The notes beneath the pieces were generated by a model. That model saw nothing but the letters and a program-made list of their open reading frames with translations. It made no database searches and was not told the DNA's origin. This document shows, one piece after another, positions 1 to 8,635 of a stretch of 64,000 nt of DNA. The position numbers and the translations under genes were made by a program. The first letter of the stretch is position 1, and each line of letters opens with the position of its first letter. The DNA is from Variovorax sp. OAS795 (GTDB lineage: Bacteria > Pseudomonadota > Gammaproteobacteria > Burkholderiales > Burkholderiaceae_C): NCBI RefSeq assembly GCF_040546685.1, contig NZ_JBEPOH010000001.1, forward strand, positions 5,022,001 through 5,086,000, given 5' to 3'.

Positions 1-1
1 G

Positions 2-910
2 CTGCGCAAGCTGCTCGAACGCCACAGCGGCATGCAGAACCGCGCCCGCGGATGCACGCTCTCCCTGCTCGGCGCGCGCGCCGGCATCGGCGTGACCACC
101 CTTGCCGCCAGCCTGTCGCTGATGCTCCACGACCAGCTGTCGCAGACGGCCGCGCCGCCGCACGGCCGCAACGCGCGCCGCGGCGTCGCGCTGCTCGATC
201 TCGGGCTGCCGGCGCGCGACGGGCTTCTGTACCTCGACACCCAAAGCGCCTTCAGCTTTGTCGATGGCGTGCGCAACCTGCGCCGTCTCGACCAGACACT
301 GCTGCACACCGCACTGGCCCACCACGCGAGCGGCGTCGCCGTGCTGCCGCTGCCCGCCAGCCTCGCGCAGGTCCGCGAGATCTCCCATGCGGATTCGGTC
401 GCGCTGATCAAGCGGCTCGGCGACTTCTTCGATTTCCAGATCGCGGACCTCGGCGGCTTCTCCACGATGGACTTCGTCGCCCAGACCGTGAAGGCGGCGC
501 AGCGCAACTGGGTGGTGTGCGACCAGAGCATCGGCGCCATCGTCTCGACGGCGAACATGCTGAAGGAACTGCGCACGCGGGGCATCGAGACCGACCGCCT
601 GTCGCTCGTGGTCAACAAGTTCGACAGCCATGTCGGCCTGCCGGCCAAGGACATCGCCGACCGCCTCGAACTGCCCCTGCACCATGTCGTGCCCGCGCGG
701 GGAACCCAGCTGCTGGCGGCTGCGAGCCGCGGCGAGATGCTGGTACGCACCGCCCGCACCGATGCCTACACGCAGGCCGTCGCCGCACTCGCGCGCGGCC
801 TGCACCAGGAGTACGCATGCGGCGCGGCGCAGGCGCCCGCCAAGGAATCCCGCTGGTCGGCGCGCATGTCGCAAATCGCCGGCCTCTGGAAAAGCTCTAG
901 CGAAAGTTGA
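2..910 (+). CDS. tadZ: Tad pilus assembly protein TadZ/CpaE-like ATPase, 5' end outside the window
   Basis: MinD/ParA-type ATPase that in Tad systems localises the pilus machine at the pole or membrane. The frame is open to the window edge: ten codons precede the first ATG at position 32 without a stop. TadZ proteins usually carry an N-terminal receiver-like domain, so the true start is probably upstream and this is the C-terminal part. The deviant Walker A segment GARAGIGVTT follows the ATG closely, and a later segment (LLDLGLPARDG) fits the switch region. It lies 9 bp before tadA on the same strand, as in many tad operons. The family is clear from motif and context; only the N-terminal boundary is unknown. 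Confidence 0.85.
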   Translation: MRKLLERHSGMQNRARGCTLSLLGARAGIGVTTLAASLSLMLHDQLSQTAAPPHGRNARRGVALLDLGLPARDGLLYLDTQSAFSFVDGVRNLRRLDQTLLHTALAHHASGVAVLPLPASLAQVREISHADSVALIKRLGDFFDFQIADLGGFSTMDFVAQTVKAAQRNWVVCDQSIGAIVSTANMLKELRTRGIETDRLSLVVNKFDSHVGLPAKDIADRLELPLHHVVPARGTQLLAAASRGEMLVRTARTDAYTQAVAALARGLHQEYACGAAQAPAKESRWSARMSQIAGLWKSSSES

Positions 911-919
911 ACCGCCTTT

Positions 920-2236
920 ATGTCCAACGATCTCGAATTCGCCGACGACGACCAGGCGTTCATCAATTCCCAGCAGTTCCAGGACATCAAGAGCTGGACG
1001 CACGACCATCTGCTGAGCCGCATCGAGGAACTCGGTGCGGAGTTCGGCCGCTGGTCGCGCGCGTCCATCCAGCAGTTCGTCGAACTGGAAGTCGACAGCT
1101 TCGTGCGCCTGCGCCGCGTTCCGATCAACGACCGCGAGATGCAGCTCATCGCCGACGCGCTGACCAAGGAGCTCGCCGGCTTCGGACCGCTGGAAGACCT
1201 GCTCAACGATCCGGCGGTCGAGGACATCCTGATCAACGGCTACCAGAACGTCTACGTGTCCCGCCACGGAATGCTGGAACGCGAGACGGTGCGCTTTGCC
1301 GATGCCGAACACGTGATGCGCATCGTGCGGCGCATCCTCGCACCGCTCGGCCGCCGGCTCGACGAATCCAATCCGATGGTCGATGCGCGCCTGCCGGACG
1401 GCGGCCGCATCAACGTGATCATCGAGCCGCTGGCAATCGATGGGCTCTCGGTCTCGATCCGCAAGTTCCGCAAGGAACCGCTCACGCCGGCCGACCTGGT
1501 GAAGCTCGGCACCTTCGATGCGGGCATGGCGCAACTGCTGGAGATTGCAGTGCGCGCGCGCTGCAACATCCTCGTGAGCGGCGGAACCAGCTCGGGCAAG
1601 ACATCGCTCCTGAATGCGCTCGCCACCTTCATTCCCGCACGCGAGCGTGTCATCACCATCGAGGACACGGCGGAACTGTCGCTCGGCACCAGCCACGTCG
1701 TGCGGCTGGAAAGCCGGCCCGGCGGATTCGACGGCACGGGCGTGGTGTCGATCCGCGACCTGCTGCGCAACAGCCTGCGCATGCGGCCGGACCGCATCAT
1801 CGTGGGGGAGGTGCGCGGCGCCGAAGTCATCGAGATGATGCAGGCCATGAACACCGGCCACGAAGGTTCGATGGGCACCATCCACGCCAGCTCGCCGCGC
1901 GAATGCCTCTACCGGCTCGAGATGCTCGCGGGCTTCGCGGGCTACCAGGGCAGCGAGGTGAGCCTGCGCCGGCAGATCGCCAATGCCATCGACTTCATCG
2001 TGCAGATCGGGCGCCTCTCGGGTGGCCAGCGCCGCATCCTCTCGCTGAGCGAAGTCACCGGCGTCAACGACAACGTGGTCGCGATGCAGGAGCTCTACCG
2101 CTACGAACCCGTGGTGTCGCCGGATGGCGAGGAACGCGACCGCTGGGTCTCGCTCGGCATCGCACCGCATTCGCCGAAGATCACGCGCTTTCGCCAGTCG
2201 CTCACGCGCGCGCAGCAAGGAGACAACCGTGCGTGA
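920..2236 (+). CDS. tadA: Tad pilus secretion ATPase TadA/CpaF
   Basis: Cytoplasmic hexameric ATPase of the GspE/VirB11 superfamily that drives assembly of Flp pili. The 438-residue length is typical for TadA/CpaF. Walker A is GGTSSGKTS at about residues 220-229. An Asp box (VITIEDTAEL) and a Walker B-like segment (RIIVGEVRG, about 292-300) follow, then the His box GTIHASSP. The N-terminal third contains the conserved FGPLEDLLNDPAVEDI stretch of CpaF proteins. The stop codon overlaps the GTG of tadB by 8 bp, indicating translational coupling within the operon. Confidence 0.95.
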   Translation: MSNDLEFADDDQAFINSQQFQDIKSWTHDHLLSRIEELGAEFGRWSRASIQQFVELEVDSFVRLRRVPINDREMQLIADALTKELAGFGPLEDLLNDPAVEDILINGYQNVYVSRHGMLERETVRFADAEHVMRIVRRILAPLGRRLDESNPMVDARLPDGGRINVIIEPLAIDGLSVSIRKFRKEPLTPADLVKLGTFDAGMAQLLEIAVRARCNILVSGGTSSGKTSLLNALATFIPARERVITIEDTAELSLGTSHVVRLESRPGGFDGTGVVSIRDLLRNSLRMRPDRIIVGEVRGAEVIEMMQAMNTGHEGSMGTIHASSPRECLYRLEMLAGFAGYQGSEVSLRRQIANAIDFIVQIGRLSGGQRRILSLSEVTGVNDNVVAMQELYRYEPVVSPDGEERDRWVSLGIAPHSPKITRFRQSLTRAQQGDNRA

Positions 2237-3221
2237 TGCCCTGCTGACGGTGGCCTGCATCGCGCTGCTGCTCGCAGCCGCGGGGCTGCTGCTGTGGCAA
2301 TGGGCCAGGAGCCGCCAGGCCAGGCAGGCGACCGGCCGGCACCTGGACCAGCAGATTCTTGCCAGCACCGCCGCTGCGGCGCCGCTGCCGATTCCCCTCA
2401 GGGACCTCGGTGGCGACCCCCTCATGACGGGCGTGACGACGGACCCGTGGCTCGACACCGGATCGAGCGCCGCGCCGGCCGCACCCGCCAGCCTCTTCGA
2501 GAAGGCCTTGCCTGGCTGGCTGGTGGGCGTGGTCGATGCACGCATGGTGGCGCTGGGCCTCGGCGGCATCGTCGTGCTGGCCGCGCTCGCGGGTCTCTTC
2601 GGGGGCTGGATCGCGGGGATGGGTGCGTTCGGCCTGCTGGTGCTGCTCGCGGTGTTCGCGATCTGGCTGCGCCTGCAGAAGTTTCGCCGCAAGATGATCA
2701 GCCAGCTGCCCGCCTACATCGATGCGATGGTGCGGCTGATCACCATCGGCAACTCCACGCAGGCGGCCTTCCAGCTGGCGATTGCCACCACCGAGGCACC
2801 ACTGCGAGCGCAGCTGGAACGCTCGGCGTCGCTGGTGCGCGCGGGCATGGACCTGGACCGTGCGCTGCACCAGACGGCCAGCAATGTCCGCATCGAGGAG
2901 ATGTTCCTGCTGGCCTCCATCCTGGGCCTGGGGGTGCGCTACGGCGGACGCTCCGATCTGCTGCTGGAGCGCGTCGGCAATTTCATGCGCGACCGCGAGC
3001 AGGCGGAGCATGAACTGCTCGCCATGTCTTCGGAAACCCGGCTGTCTGCCTGGATCCTCGGCTTGCTGCCCGTGAGCGTGGGCGTCTTCTTCATCCTGAC
3101 CAATCCGGGCTATTTCCTCGGCATGTGGAACGACGGCACGGGCCGCATCATGGTGCTCTCCGCCGGAGGCTTCCAGCTGTTCGGTGCGGCCCTCCTCTAC
3201 CGATTGGCGAAGCTGACATGA
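2229..3221 (+). CDS. tadB: Tad inner-membrane platform protein TadB
   Basis: Polytopic inner-membrane protein with a type II secretion system F (GspF) domain; with TadC it forms the platform on which TadA acts. I chose the GTG at 2229 because AAGGAG lies just upstream and the product (330 residues) then begins with a hydrophobic helix (ALLTVACIALLLAAAGLLL). Residues upstream of this GTG in the same frame read as an out-of-frame shadow of tadA. Further membrane segments occur near residues 115-150 and at the C-terminus, flanking the cytoplasmic GspF domain (around ISQLPAYIDAMVRLITIGNS). The stop overlaps the tadC ATG (ATGA). Confidence 0.92.
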   Translation: MRDALLTVACIALLLAAAGLLLWQWARSRQARQATGRHLDQQILASTAAAAPLPIPLRDLGGDPLMTGVTTDPWLDTGSSAAPAAPASLFEKALPGWLVGVVDARMVALGLGGIVVLAALAGLFGGWIAGMGAFGLLVLLAVFAIWLRLQKFRRKMISQLPAYIDAMVRLITIGNSTQAAFQLAIATTEAPLRAQLERSASLVRAGMDLDRALHQTASNVRIEEMFLLASILGLGVRYGGRSDLLLERVGNFMRDREQAEHELLAMSSETRLSAWILGLLPVSVGVFFILTNPGYFLGMWNDGTGRIMVLSAGGFQLFGAALLYRLAKLT

Positions 3222-4183
3222 GCGTGACCCCCGATCACCTGGCGGTTGCCAGCATCGCGTTGTTGGCCCTGGGCCTGATGGCCGGCGCCGGTGCGCTGAT
3301 CGCTGCCGAGCTGCGGCGCACGCGCAGCGGCAACGTCATCGGCCGTGCGATCCAGCAGGGAGCGGCGGCGCCGCAGGTATCCACAGGCAACACCGCCTCG
3401 ATCGAAGAGCTGGGGGCCCCGGCGAAGCCCGAGATCGAATTGCCGTTCCACTGGCTCGACTCGCGCATCGGCCGGGCCTTCGTGGCCGACGAAGACCGCA
3501 ATCTCATCGACCAGTGCGGACTGTCCTCGAAAAGGGCCCAGCTCGTCTTTCTGGTGACCCGTATCTCCCTTGCGTTCCTGCTTCCGTTCCTGGCCTACGT
3601 GCTGTGGAGCGCGGGCCATCGGCAACGCACCGTCACCATCGTGCTGGCCGCAGCATGGGTCATCGGCTTCATGGCGCCGAAATGGGTGCTCGGCCGCTTT
3701 GCCGCCGCGCGCCGCGAACGGGCGAACCAGGAGCTTCCGCTGTTCATCGACTTGCTGCGGCTCCTGCAAGGCGTCGGCCTGAGCCTGGACCAGGCCCTGC
3801 AGATCATGGCCAGCGACTTCTCGCATGTGCTGCGGGTGCTCGGCTACGAGTTGGTGCTGGCCAACAACCTGTACAGCCGCGGCCGCAGCCGAGAGCATTC
3901 GCTGCAGCGCCTCGCCACCCTGCACAAGAACGAAAATCTCCGCGGCCTCGTGTCCCTGCTGGTGCAGGTCGACAAGCACGGGGGCGCCGTGCAGGAGCCG
4001 CTGCGCGTCTTCAGCGACCGCCTGCGCGAGCATCGGCGTTCCGAAATGAAGGAACGCATCGGAAAGATCACCGTGAAGATGACCGCCGTCATGGTGACCA
4101 CGCTGCTTCCGGCGCTGGTCATCGTCACGGCCGGTCCGGCCTTTCTTGCGATCTTCCGCTCACTGGGAGCTGCCGCCAAATGA
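3218..4183 (+). CDS. tadC: Tad inner-membrane platform protein TadC
   Basis: Second GspF-domain platform protein of the Tad pilus. The ATG at 3218 overlaps the tadB stop in an ATGA junction, and the 321-residue product starts with a membrane helix. Two more helices occur mid-protein (SLAFLLPFLAYVLW and VTIVLAAAWVIGFM). They are followed by the GspF-type domain with ELPLFIDLLRLLQGVGLSLDQAL-like sequence and a C-terminal helix (ALVIVTAGPAFLAIF). The gene ends in another ATGA overlap with tadD, so tadB-C-D are probably co-translated. Confidence 0.92.
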   Translation: MSVTPDHLAVASIALLALGLMAGAGALIAAELRRTRSGNVIGRAIQQGAAAPQVSTGNTASIEELGAPAKPEIELPFHWLDSRIGRAFVADEDRNLIDQCGLSSKRAQLVFLVTRISLAFLLPFLAYVLWSAGHRQRTVTIVLAAAWVIGFMAPKWVLGRFAAARRERANQELPLFIDLLRLLQGVGLSLDQALQIMASDFSHVLRVLGYELVLANNLYSRGRSREHSLQRLATLHKNENLRGLVSLLVQVDKHGGAVQEPLRVFSDRLREHRRSEMKERIGKITVKMTAVMVTTLLPALVIVTAGPAFLAIFRSLGAAAK

Positions 4184-5112
4184 AACCATCCGCTCCTCGC
4201 GCAGCGTTGCGCCCAGCCCTTCGCATGCAGGCGTTTGCTGCGGCAGCCGCCGCAGTCCTTCTTGCTGCGGGATGCGCGGGCCCCAAGGACCAATACGCCG
4301 CCAGCGCCGACGCGCAGCAGCGCATGGCCGCCGAAGCCGCCGCGGACACGAAGGCGGGAGCCAACGTGGACACGCAGCCGACCTACCTGAGGCTGGTCGA
4401 GCAGATGCAGAAGGAAGACCTCTGGTTTGCATCGCTCGCCCACATCGACGCGCTCGAGCAACGCTGGGGCGTCTCGCCAGAATCCACGCGCGTGCGTGCC
4501 GAAGCGCTGCGCCAGACCGGACAGGCTGCGCCCGCCGAGGCGGCCTACAAACGCCTCATGGGCACGCCATTGGAGAGCGCAGGCTACCGCGGCCTCGGCC
4601 TCCTGGCAGGCACGCGCGGCAACTACGCCGAAGCAGTGCAACTGCTCGCCCAGGCACAGCGCCGTACACCGACGGACGCGCTGCTCCTGAGCGATCTCGG
4701 CTATGCGCAATTGCGCGCCGGCCAGATCGAGGAAGCCCGGCTTCCGCTGATGCAGGCGCTCCAGTTGCGCCCTGACAGCACGCAGGCGCAAGCCAACCTC
4801 GCGCTCTACCTGGAAGTGACGAATCAGCGGGACCAGGCGACCGCGCTGATGAATGCGAACCGCATGTCCGAGGCCACACGCCAGGCAGTGCGTGAAGCGG
4901 CGCAGCAGATGCGCGCGTCGGGCGGTTCCACGGCCCCCTACGGCACGGCTGCGGCAGCACCCCGCAATGAATCCATCGCTGCGCCCCTGGCGCTCAAGCC
5001 GTCCCGCTGGACCGGCGCGGGCGGCATGAGGACCGCGATCCAGATGAATCCATCCGCATCGAGCGCCGATGCCCCGCTCTCACCGAATTCGACCTCACGA
5101 GGCACGCCATGA
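4180..5112 (+). CDS. tadD: TPR lipoprotein TadD
   Basis: Tetratricopeptide-repeat lipoprotein, 310 residues, thought in Tad systems to act as a pilotin/assembly factor for the secretin. The N-terminus has a signal sequence ending in a lipobox (LAAGC, Cys at residue 32), so export and lipid attachment are predicted. TPR-like helices with alternating A/L/Y positions run through about residues 65-230 (for example LLSDLGYAQLRAGQIEEARLPLMQAL in two parts). The C-terminal 70 residues are low-complexity and Ala/Ser/Pro-rich. The start overlaps the tadC stop; an internal Met at residue 16 is an alternative start that would give a more usual signal-peptide length. Confidence 0.88.
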   Translation: MKPSAPRAALRPALRMQAFAAAAAAVLLAAGCAGPKDQYAASADAQQRMAAEAAADTKAGANVDTQPTYLRLVEQMQKEDLWFASLAHIDALEQRWGVSPESTRVRAEALRQTGQAAPAEAAYKRLMGTPLESAGYRGLGLLAGTRGNYAEAVQLLAQAQRRTPTDALLLSDLGYAQLRAGQIEEARLPLMQALQLRPDSTQAQANLALYLEVTNQRDQATALMNANRMSEATRQAVREAAQQMRASGGSTAPYGTAAAAPRNESIAAPLALKPSRWTGAGGMRTAIQMNPSASSADAPLSPNSTSRGTP

Positions 5113-5483
5113 ACCATCGACCTGCCGAACGAAACGCAACGCTGCCTTTGCGCGTTGCCTTGGCCGCCGCGCTTTTCCTCATGGCATCCGTGGCCGTCGC
5201 GCAAACGGATGCGAAGGCCGCAACGGCCGAACCGCCGACGCAAGAGGCCGAGGTCGCAGAGCCCGAAGCGTTCGACCCACCGACGCTGCGGGTGGGCGAT
5301 GCCACGCAAAGCCTGTTCGCCTGGCAGCGCAGCGGAGAGATCGCGTCTCCCACGCCCCGGCCCATCGCTGGAAGCGTGGCCAGCCGGAGCTACGAGCGCT
5401 ACATCAAGAGTTTCGATCACCCGATTCCCGAGCGCCTGGGCTCGACGGTGACGAAGTCCAACAGCGCAGCCGGCGCGCGCTGA
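5109..5483 (+). CDS. DUF3613 domain protein of the Tad cluster
   Basis: Small exported protein (124 residues) with a cleavable signal peptide (hydrophobic core VALAAALFLMASVAVAQ). The conserved core runs from LFAWQRSGEIAS through PRPIAGSVASRSYERYIKSF to HPIPE. I recognise this as the DUF3613 signature found in betaproteobacterial tad loci. The ATG lies in the tadD stop (ATGA), so it is translationally coupled to the operon. Its molecular role is unknown; position suggests a periplasmic Tad accessory factor. Confidence 0.8.
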   Translation: MNHRPAERNATLPLRVALAAALFLMASVAVAQTDAKAATAEPPTQEAEVAEPEAFDPPTLRVGDATQSLFAWQRSGEIASPTPRPIAGSVASRSYERYIKSFDHPIPERLGSTVTKSNSAAGAR

Positions 5484-5511
5484 GCCACCAAGAATTCCGC
5501 CGCGCAAGAGA

Positions 5512-6003
5512 ATGCCCATGCAAGCAAGCTGCCTCGCAAGACACCGGCGCGCACAGCGCGGCGTGTATGCGATCGAGTTTGCGTTCGTGTTCCTGATCAG
5601 CTTTGGGCTGATCTACGCCATGATCTGCTATGGCTTCCTGTTGACGATGCGCTTGAGCCTGCAGAACGCCGCGGAAGACGGGGCTCGCGCCGGGCTGCGC
5701 TACCAGACCAGTCTGAACGCGAGGAAAAGCGAAGCATCGAGCGTTGCGGTATTGCGCAGCGACTGGTTGCCCGGCGCCCTGAAAGCGAAGCTGGCTGTCG
5801 ATGCGAAGATCTGCCTGGCCGCGCAGGACGACTGCGCGCAGGCTGCCCCCGCTTGCGGGCCCGAATGGAGCAACCGCTGCCAGGTGGTCGTGACCGTGGC
5901 CGTCACCGGCATCGGGGCGCTGTTTCCCGCATTCCCCAGCTTCGCGCTGCCGGACCGGGTGACGGGCAAGGCCGGCATGCTGCTCGACGGAAGGTCGCTG
6001 TGA
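5512..6003 (+). CDS. tadE: TadE-type pseudopilin
   Basis: Pseudopilin-like protein of the TadE family, 163 residues. After a short basic leader comes the class signature: a Gly before the cleavage region, then VYAIEFAFVFLISFGLIYAM as the hydrophobic pilin helix with the conserved Glu at position +5, then NAAEDGARAGL. It contains four Cys residues in a C-terminal pair-rich segment (about residues 100-125) that could form disulfides in the periplasm. An ATG two codons later (5518) is an alternative start. Its stop overlaps the GTG of the next pseudopilin gene. Confidence 0.88.
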   Translation: MPMQASCLARHRRAQRGVYAIEFAFVFLISFGLIYAMICYGFLLTMRLSLQNAAEDGARAGLRYQTSLNARKSEASSVAVLRSDWLPGALKAKLAVDAKICLAAQDDCAQAAPACGPEWSNRCQVVVTVAVTGIGALFPAFPSFALPDRVTGKAGMLLDGRSL

Positions 6004-6494
6004 GGCGCGCCCGCCCGCGCTTCGAATCCGCGAGGCCGCGCCGGCAGCGCGGCGTCGCCGCCATCGAGTTCGCGCTCATCTTCGGCGTCCTGTTCCTGGG
6101 CATCTACGGCCTCATCACGTTCTGCGGCGTTCTCTACGTGCAGCAGGCCATCTCCCGCGCAGCGGAAGACGGCGCGCGGGCGGCCCAGACTTTTCGCAGC
6201 GACACGCCGGTGGCGGACGTGCAGGCGAATGCGCGCACGGCCATCTACCGGTCGCTCGCACTCTCGCTGATCACCCCTGTTTCCGAAGGCAGTGCTCTGT
6301 CGGCCAAGGAGACCTGGATTCGCTCGAAGATGGCGGGCCTTCCGCCCGAAGTGAATCTTTCATCCACGGAGATCGCGGTGAAAGTGAGCTACCCGTACCG
6401 CGCCAATCCGCTCCTGCCTCCGCTTCCTCTCACCGCAAGCTGGATGCCCGACCGCCTGCTCGGCAAGGCCACGGCGACCCGGTCGTCTTTCTAG
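6000..6494 (+). CDS. tadF: second TadE/TadF-type pseudopilin
   Basis: 164-residue pseudopilin-like protein. The GTG at 6000 overlaps the preceding stop (GTGA) and gives the family pattern: basic leader (RRARPRFESARPRRQRG), then VAAIEFALIFGVLFLGIYGL as the pilin-type helix with Glu at +5, then AAEDGARAAQTF. It lacks the Cys-rich part of its upstream neighbour. It is probably a minor pseudopilin incorporated with TadE at the pilus base or tip. The tadF label comes from position; sequence alone only supports the TadE/TadF family. Confidence 0.85.
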   Translation: MRRARPRFESARPRRQRGVAAIEFALIFGVLFLGIYGLITFCGVLYVQQAISRAAEDGARAAQTFRSDTPVADVQANARTAIYRSLALSLITPVSEGSALSAKETWIRSKMAGLPPEVNLSSTEIAVKVSYPYRANPLLPPLPLTASWMPDRLLGKATATRSSF

Positions 6495-6502
6495 CGCGAA
6501 CG

Positions 6503-8587
6503 ATGCATTCCTTGAATCGAAGAACTCCAGGACGGCGGCAAGTCGGGTCGGTGGTCATCAACGCGATCATCGCGCTGAGCCTGCTGGTCATCGTTCTCGT
6601 CGGCACCGAGCTGGGCTACCTCTTCTTCCTCAAGCGCGAACTCCAGAAGACCGCCGACCTTGCCGCGCTCGCGGGCGCACAGGCACTGGACGGGGAAAGC
6701 TGCACGGGCGCCACGACGGCAGCGACGGCGAACGCCGCAAAGAACCTCCCTCCCACGCTGGCCGCCGTCGCTGCGGACAGTGTCGCGTGCGGCCACTGGG
6801 ATCCCGTGTCCAGGCCCACCGCACCGCACTTCGGCGCGCCGGAAAGTGGCCAGAAGCTCAATGCAGTGCGCGTCAGCATCAACCGGACCCCCGCGCTGCT
6901 GCTTGCAGGCCTTCCGGGCAACGAGCCAAGGCCCATCGCGGTCGTCGCGCTCGCAGCGCGCAAGCACCCGCTGGCCGCCTTGAGCATCCGCAGCACGCTC
7001 GTGAGCGTGGACAGCACGCGATCGCCATCGCTCAATGCGGTGTTCGGCGGGCTCCTGGGGGGCAGCCTCACCCTCGACGCGGTCGGCTGGAACGGCCTGG
7101 TCTCGACCGACCTCAAGTTGCTGACCTTCATGGACGAACTGGCGCTCGAACTCGGGATCGGCGCCGGAAAGTACGACGAGGTCCTGGCCGCCGACGCCTC
7201 TGTGGGCACCTTGGTGCAGGCCATGATCAATGCGCTTCAACGCGATGGAGGCACGGCCCAGACGGCCATCGACGCGCTCGGGCTGATCAAGATCGCAGCC
7301 AATGCAGCCGCGGCCCAGCCGCTGCTGAAGCTCGGGACGCTGCTGGGCATGCAGTCCGGCACGGATGCCGCCGGACTGGACACCAGCATCCAGGTTTTCC
7401 AGCTGCTGCAAGGCGTGGTGCAAGCGGCCAATGGCAAGAACGGCGTGGCGGTCGATGTCGCCCTGGCCGGGGTCACCGCGAGCATCAAGGTGATCGAGCC
7501 GCCGCAGTTTTCCGCCGTCGGGAATCCTGAATTGGCCAAGCTCGATCCGCTGGGCCCGAACAAGATCTATGTCCGGACGGCCCAGGTTCGGGCGCTTGTT
7601 TCCGCCAATCTCGGCGCAGCCGGCCAGGTGCTGACCACGTTGATCAGCGGCCTGTCCAATGCGCTGCTTTCGCTGAGCTCCGCGCTGGTCTCGATCCTGA
7701 GTTCGGTCATCGACCTGACACCGCCAGGCAGTTGCCCGGTCATCGCGCTGAACTGCCACACCCCCGCCAAGGCCGAGATCTCGGACGTGAAAGCACTTCC
7801 CTTGCCCTTGCAGATCGACATCAGCATCGACATTGCGCCTGCCTCGGCGTATGTCACGGACTATGACTGCACCAACAGCTCGGACAGCAAGCTGTGGGCC
7901 AACTCCAAGTCCAATATCGCCACGCTGCGCATCGGAAAAATGGGCACTTCGCCGGCCGACGCAAAGGCCAAGGCTTTCTCGTCCACAGCGCTGGCTCCGG
8001 CCGTGGAGCCCATTGCGCTGGTCGACATCGGTACGGTGCAAACCAGAAAGACCTGCACCGTGGTGCTTTTCGGGGTTTGCACCCTGAGCACGCAAGAGTA
8101 TCTGCAACCGAACGGAACATGGACAAACCAGAAGGCGACCGCGCAGCGCACGGCTTTCGGCGGCGGCGGCGTCGGCCTCTCGGTCAACTCCAGCCCGCAA
8201 GACGGCGGCACGGACTCGTTGCTCTTCCACTCCAGCGCACCCGGGCTGCTGAAGGAAATCGACGATATCGGCGCGCCGGCACAGACCTACCTCGAGACGT
8301 CCGCCACGAACGACGTGGCCGGCCTCGTGACCGGCCTCGTCAACGGCCTGCAGCTCAACTTGTATGCGCCCGGCGCCTCGGCAGGATTGCTCGGTGCCAT
8401 CGTGGCAACCACCGATGCGGCGGCCACCACCGTCTTCAACCTGCTCAAGCCGCTGGTCACTTCTCTCGTCTCGTCTGTCGTCAATTCGCTGGTGGAGCTG
8501 CTCTTGAAAAACCTCGGTATCGAACTTGCCAACGCCGAAGTCGGCGCCCGCATGACGTGCAAAGCGGGCGCGGAATTGGTGTACTGA
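6503..8587 (+). CDS. tadG: TadG-like pilus assembly protein
   Basis: Large exported protein (694 residues) with an N-terminal pilin-like membrane helix (INAIIALSLLVIVLVGTELGY) followed by the TadG signature KRELQKTADLAALAGAQAL. Downstream is a long periplasmic or surface region with many Ala/Leu/Ser-rich segments and an internal Cys-containing stretch near residues 410-540. No von Willebrand MIDAS motif is apparent, unlike some TadG proteins. It sits 8 bp after the second pseudopilin and is the last gene of the tad run, 48 bp before the sigma-54-type regulator. Confidence 0.82.
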   Translation: MHSLNRRTPGRRQVGSVVINAIIALSLLVIVLVGTELGYLFFLKRELQKTADLAALAGAQALDGESCTGATTAATANAAKNLPPTLAAVAADSVACGHWDPVSRPTAPHFGAPESGQKLNAVRVSINRTPALLLAGLPGNEPRPIAVVALAARKHPLAALSIRSTLVSVDSTRSPSLNAVFGGLLGGSLTLDAVGWNGLVSTDLKLLTFMDELALELGIGAGKYDEVLAADASVGTLVQAMINALQRDGGTAQTAIDALGLIKIAANAAAAQPLLKLGTLLGMQSGTDAAGLDTSIQVFQLLQGVVQAANGKNGVAVDVALAGVTASIKVIEPPQFSAVGNPELAKLDPLGPNKIYVRTAQVRALVSANLGAAGQVLTTLISGLSNALLSLSSALVSILSSVIDLTPPGSCPVIALNCHTPAKAEISDVKALPLPLQIDISIDIAPASAYVTDYDCTNSSDSKLWANSKSNIATLRIGKMGTSPADAKAKAFSSTALAPAVEPIALVDIGTVQTRKTCTVVLFGVCTLSTQEYLQPNGTWTNQKATAQRTAFGGGGVGLSVNSSPQDGGTDSLLFHSSAPGLLKEIDDIGAPAQTYLETSATNDVAGLVTGLVNGLQLNLYAPGASAGLLGAIVATTDAAATTVFNLLKPLVTSLVSSVVNSLVELLLKNLGIELANAEVGARMTCKAGAELVY

Positions 8588-8635
8588 CGTGAGCCACCGC
8601 AAAAACGCACCGACCTCCCTCGAGCCATTGTTCCC